Assembly (NCBI RefSeq): GCF_022234545.1
Contig: NZ_JAIEUI010000003.1
Location: 354,500 to 418,499, forward strand
DNA from: Paenibacillus piscarius
Lineage (GTDB): Bacteria; Bacillota; Bacilli; Paenibacillales; Paenibacillaceae
Direction of reading: 5' to 3'
DNA: 64,000 nt
Position 1 is the first letter of the stretch. Each line of letters starts with the position of its first letter. The notes under the pieces were generated by a model, which made no database searches, was not told the origin of the DNA, and saw nothing but the letters and a program-made list of their open reading frames with translations. Below are positions 61,301 to 64,000 of this stretch, in pieces. The translations under genes and the position numbers were made by a program.

Positions 61301-61927
61301 ATGACAACAGCACATGCTGAAGCGGCGGACGGAGCACTGCCGCATGAACCGGAGAAGGCGACGCTGGAAGGACGCAATAAGGTGCTGGCCTTCTGGCTGT
61401 TCCTTGGCGGGGAAGCCGTGCTCTTCGGCACCCTGTTCGCCACCTTCCTGGCGCTGCGCAACCAGACGAATGACGGACCTACCGCGAACGAACTGTTCCA
61501 TCTGCCGCTGGTCGCGGCTGCAACCTTCCTGCTGCTGGTCAGCAGCTTGACCAGTGTGTTCGCCATCCAGGCGATGCACCAGGGGAATGTTGTACGGCTG
61601 CGGAACTGGCTGGTGGTAACGGTGCTGCTCGGACTCGCCTTCCTGATCCTGGAGATCTACGAGTTCAGCGTCTATGTGAGACATGAGGAATTCGGCATGA
61701 CCACCAGCGCATTCAGCTCGGCCTTCTATACCCTGGTCGGGTTCCACGGGGCGCACGTGGCGTTCGGAATTGTCTGGATTGCTGTGCTGATCGGCCAGCT
61801 GATGCACAAGGGGCTGACGGTGGTCACTGCACCGAAGATCTATGTCTCGGCAATGTATTGGCACTTTATAGATGTCGTGTGGGTCTTTATCTTCACTGTA
61901 GTATACCTGCTCGGAAAGGTGGGCTGA
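61301..61927 (+). CDS. ctaE: Cytochrome caa3 oxidase subunit III
   Basis: 208 residues, five helices. NKVLAFWLFLGGEAVLFGTLF and the family helix FYTLVGFHGAHVAFGIVWI are the subunit III signatures, shown here in part. It is the short (Gram-positive) form without the two extra N-terminal helices of mitochondrial subunit III. Six bases separate it from ctaD. Confidence 0.95.
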   Translation: MTTAHAEAADGALPHEPEKATLEGRNKVLAFWLFLGGEAVLFGTLFATFLALRNQTNDGPTANELFHLPLVAAATFLLLVSSLTSVFAIQAMHQGNVVRLRNWLVVTVLLGLAFLILEIYEFSVYVRHEEFGMTTSAFSSAFYTLVGFHGAHVAFGIVWIAVLIGQLMHKGLTVVTAPKIYVSAMYWHFIDVVWVFIFTVVYLLGKVG

Positions 61928-61931
61928 AGCC

Positions 61932-62258
61932 ATGACAACGAATCAGCATTCGTCCTCCGGTTCTCCGGTGAAGCACCGGCACCGTACGGAGGGGCCGCAG
62001 CGGCATATCGTCGTGTTCGTGTTCTCGGTAATTCTGACCCTGATCGCCTTCGCTGCAGTAGCTGCCGGAGGGGTGAACGCCACCTTTGCTATTATTCTGC
62101 TGCTGGTGATGGCCGTGCTGCAGGTGTTCCTGCAGATGGGCTTCTGGATGCATCTGAAGGATAAAGGGCATATGATTCCGATTATCTTCATGCTGGGCGG
62201 CTTTTTCATCGCAGGGACTTGCATTGTAATGGCGCTCTACTGGGTATGGTGGGATTAA
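61932..62258 (+). CDS. ctaF: Cytochrome caa3 oxidase subunit IV
   Basis: 108 residues with three membrane helices. The FVFSVILTLIAFAA and LQVFLQMGFWMHLKDKGHMI segments match the short bacterial subunit IV (COX4_pro) family. It stabilises the oxidase. Four bases separate it from ctaE. Confidence 0.92.
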   Translation: MTTNQHSSSGSPVKHRHRTEGPQRHIVVFVFSVILTLIAFAAVAAGGVNATFAIILLLVMAVLQVFLQMGFWMHLKDKGHMIPIIFMLGGFFIAGTCIVMALYWVWWD

Positions 62259-62282
62259 TAACGGTCCGGGGAGGTCTCGCGT

Positions 62283-63194
62283 ATGCTGCCGGGATTACAA
62301 TATTTCAGCTTTAGTGAATTATGGAGCCCGCTGTTTCTGGCCGTGATGCTCCTCCTGACAGCCGGATATTTCGTGCTGATCGGACCGCTGGCCTCCCGTC
62401 TCGGAGGCAGCACTGCAGTCCCCTTCTGGCGGAGGGGGCTGTTCTTATGCGGAATGCTGGCGCTCTATCTGGCCCAAGGCGGACCGGTCAGCCTGCTCGG
62501 GCATATCCTGTTCTCTTACCATATGGTCAGCATGGCGCTGTCCTATCTGGTGGCGGTCCCGCTGATTATGCTGGGGATCCCCGACTGGTGCTGGCGCGCC
62601 ATGCTGCGGGTGAATCCGCTGGAGGGTTTGGCTTTTCTCGCGAAGCCGGTTGTGGCCGCCCTGCTGTTCAATGGCCTGTTCTCGCTCTACCATATCCCTG
62701 TGATCCATGATTATGTCATGCTGAACTTCACGGTCCACCGCCTGTATTATGGCGTTCTGTTCCTCACCTCCGCGCTGATGTGGTGGAATCTGATCAATCC
62801 GCTGCCGGAATACCGGGCGCTGAGCGGACTGGGGCAGGTGGGCTTCATCTTCCTGAACATGGTTCTGCTGACACCGGCCTGCGGGCTGATTATCTTTGCC
62901 AGTACTCCCTTGTATGCTACCTATAGCGATCCCGCGATCTGGGCGAAGGCGATGGGGTATTGTGTGCCTCAGCGTCCGGAGGCGTTATTGCAGGCTTTTG
63001 GCGGCCCCGGCTTCTTCGGCACCCTGTCCCCCAAGGTAGATCAGCAGGTGGGCGGCATCGTGATGAAGTTCATTCAGGAATTTATTTTCGCCTCGATGCT
63101 TGCTTATGTGTTCTATCATTGGTATAAAAAAGAGAACGGACAGGAGGACACGGAGGTGTCCGCACCATCCTCTGCACTGGCGGAGGAGGTCTGA
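62283..63194 (+). CDS. ctaG: Cytochrome c oxidase assembly factor CtaG
   Basis: 303 residues, about seven membrane helices. The caa3_CtaG family motifs SYHMVSMALSYLVAVPLIML, HIPVIHDYVMLNFTVH and MWWNLINPLPEYR are all present, with conserved His that may bind copper. It is required for caa3 assembly in B. subtilis. 24 bp after ctaF. Confidence 0.93.
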   Translation: MLPGLQYFSFSELWSPLFLAVMLLLTAGYFVLIGPLASRLGGSTAVPFWRRGLFLCGMLALYLAQGGPVSLLGHILFSYHMVSMALSYLVAVPLIMLGIPDWCWRAMLRVNPLEGLAFLAKPVVAALLFNGLFSLYHIPVIHDYVMLNFTVHRLYYGVLFLTSALMWWNLINPLPEYRALSGLGQVGFIFLNMVLLTPACGLIIFASTPLYATYSDPAIWAKAMGYCVPQRPEALLQAFGGPGFFGTLSPKVDQQVGGIVMKFIQEFIFASMLAYVFYHWYKKENGQEDTEVSAPSSALAEEV

Positions 63195-63230
63195 CCTACA
63201 ATGAGCTGGTAAGTACCGAGGGGGATATTC

Positions 63231-63695
63231 ATGGATATTTTCACATTGTTTCCTACGATCAGCACCTCATTCATCGTCATCAGTGCGGTGCTGGTAGCCA
63301 TCGGGTGGAGACAGATTATTCAAGGCAAGCGTGAGGCACACAAGAAGACCATGATTGCGGCTGCGGTGGCAGCGATTCTCTTCTTCCTGGTGTACTCTTC
63401 CCGGACGATATTCGTGGGGAATACGTCCTGGGGCGGCCCGGAGAGCCTGACGACGATCTACCATGTCTTCCTGATCTTCCACATTGTGCTGGCTACCGTC
63501 GCTGCCGTCTTCGGCATTACCACGCTGACGCTCGGCTTCAAGGCCAAGTATGCCAAGCACCGCAAGTGGGGGCGGGTAACGTCTGTCATCTGGTTCATCA
63601 CCGCCATCACGGGCGTCGCCGTCTATGTATTGCTGTACATCTTCTACCCGGGCGGCCACACGAAGCCGGTCTGGGAGATCATCCTTGGCGCTTAG
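63231..63695 (+). CDS. ctaM: DUF420 membrane protein, CtaM/YozB-like
   Basis: 154 residues with four helices. IQGKREAHKKTMIAAAVAAI, VYHVFLIFHIVLATVA-like HVFLIFHIVLATVA and HRKWGRVTSVIWFITAITGV carry conserved His typical of DUF420. In Staphylococcus aureus, CtaM (DUF420) is needed for heme-copper oxidase activity, and B. subtilis has the relative YozB. Location at the end of the cta operon supports an assembly role. A terminator follows. Confidence 0.88.
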   Translation: MDIFTLFPTISTSFIVISAVLVAIGWRQIIQGKREAHKKTMIAAAVAAILFFLVYSSRTIFVGNTSWGGPESLTTIYHVFLIFHIVLATVAAVFGITTLTLGFKAKYAKHRKWGRVTSVIWFITAITGVAVYVLLYIFYPGGHTKPVWEIILGA

Positions 63696-63717
63696 GCCGT
63701 GGGAGTCCTTGGTTAGC

Positions 63718-63768
63718 AAAAAAGCCTGTTCATCTAATCCGCGTTTGCGGGGGATGGACGGGCTTTTT
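63718..63768 (+). terminator. Terminator of the cta operon
   Basis: AAAAAGCC and GGCTTTTT enclose CATC / GATG and TCCGC / GCGGG stems, ending in a five-base T run. Symmetric A and T tracts make it bidirectional. Confidence 0.9.
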
Positions 63769-63794
63769 GAAATGAGGGGCCGGGAGCGTACGGG

Positions 63795-63935
63795 CTCAAT
63801 GTAATCGAAAAACCGATCACATTGCGCTCACAGGAAGGTCCGTAACCAAATATAGTCGAAAAACCGATCACAATTCGCTCATGGGAAAGCTCGTGACCAA
63901 ATGTAATCGAAAAACCGATCACATTGAGCGTGCGG
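63795..63935. repeat. 51-bp array G (3 units, TCGAAAAACCGATCACA family)
   Basis: Units begin at 63799, 63850 and 63901, an exact 51-bp step. ATGTAATCGAAAAACCGATC is nearly identical to the cores at 21.2 kb and 10.1 kb, over 40 kb away, while the linkers (GCTCACAGGAAGGTCCGTAA) differ. Confidence 0.93.
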
Positions 63936-63951
63936 CAAGCGTGTAGGCCGA

Positions 63952-63967
63952 ATAGTTATATAACTAT
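63952..63967. promoter_or_regulatory. 16-bp perfect palindrome at the window edge
   Basis: ATAGTTATATAACTAT is fully palindromic and is followed within 20 bp by GGAGAGG, so a regulated gene may begin just past the window. The TATAAC could be part of a -10. Confidence 0.5.
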
Positions 63968-64000
63968 GTGCAAATTTATGGAGAGGCAGGGCTTGCTATT

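Overview
The window looks like a chromosomal segment of a Paenibacillus-type Gram-positive. It has moderately high GC, strong AGGAGG-type ribosome binding sites with many TTG and GTG starts, T-box, cobalamin and c-di-GMP leaders, an SLH-anchored exoenzyme, an LPXTG surface protein and a caa3 oxidase operon. I see no phage, insertion sequence, plasmid origin or CRISPR array. Species cannot be read from the sequence alone.

Layout. 0-3.4 kb: end of an unknown gene, a histidine phosphatase, then an ArsR-type regulator with the MFS exporter it probably controls. 3.5-9.8 kb: a 2,107-residue secreted enzyme (LTD, exonuclease/endonuclease, 5'-nucleotidase and SLH domains) suited to digesting extracellular DNA down to nucleosides. 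10.4-18 kb: a T-box-controlled seryl-tRNA synthetase, an FMN reductase, class III ribonucleotide reductase nrdDG behind a cobalamin riboswitch, tRNA-Thr(CGT), and several small proteins. 18.5-24.8 kb: a c-di-GMP-I riboswitch in front of a choice-of-anchor-A LPXTG protein, then an HD-GYP phosphodiesterase with a SigD-like promoter.

25-38.6 kb: two operons facing each other that together look like the flavin-based extracellular electron transfer (EET) locus described in Listeria. The plus-strand operon is eetA-eetB-ecfA1-ecfA2-ecfT-U32 protein-aminotransferase-UbiA prenyltransferase. The minus-strand operon is pplA-ndh2-hepS-like-hepT. They meet at a 1.4 kb gene-free region packed with repeats. 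Proposed flow: NADH to a membrane-extended NDH-2, to a dedicated demethylmenaquinone, to the two-domain FMN-binding lipoprotein. The ECF module would move flavin. No ApbE-type flavin transferase is in the window. FNR/CRP-like sites lie upstream of pplA.

39-57.9 kb: CsbD, a 5TM histidine kinase, an MFS transporter, an NAD-binding protein, RidA, a TspO-like protein, a GH31 glucosidase, a SNF2 helicase with a cysteine-free partner, a small alarmone synthetase, a TrmB regulator, a lipid kinase and small unknowns. 58.2-63.7 kb: the ctaCDEFG-ctaM caa3 oxidase operon, with a cre-like site and a strong SigA promoter.

The most unusual feature is distributed. At least seven intergenic arrays of unrelated sequence, at 0.9, 10.1, 21.2, 33.5, 51.45, 51.85 and 63.8 kb, share a spacing of 51 bp (sometimes 52). 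Each unit carries a short dyad-symmetric core. Three of the arrays (10.1, 21.2, 63.8 kb) share one core family. I know of no name for this architecture.
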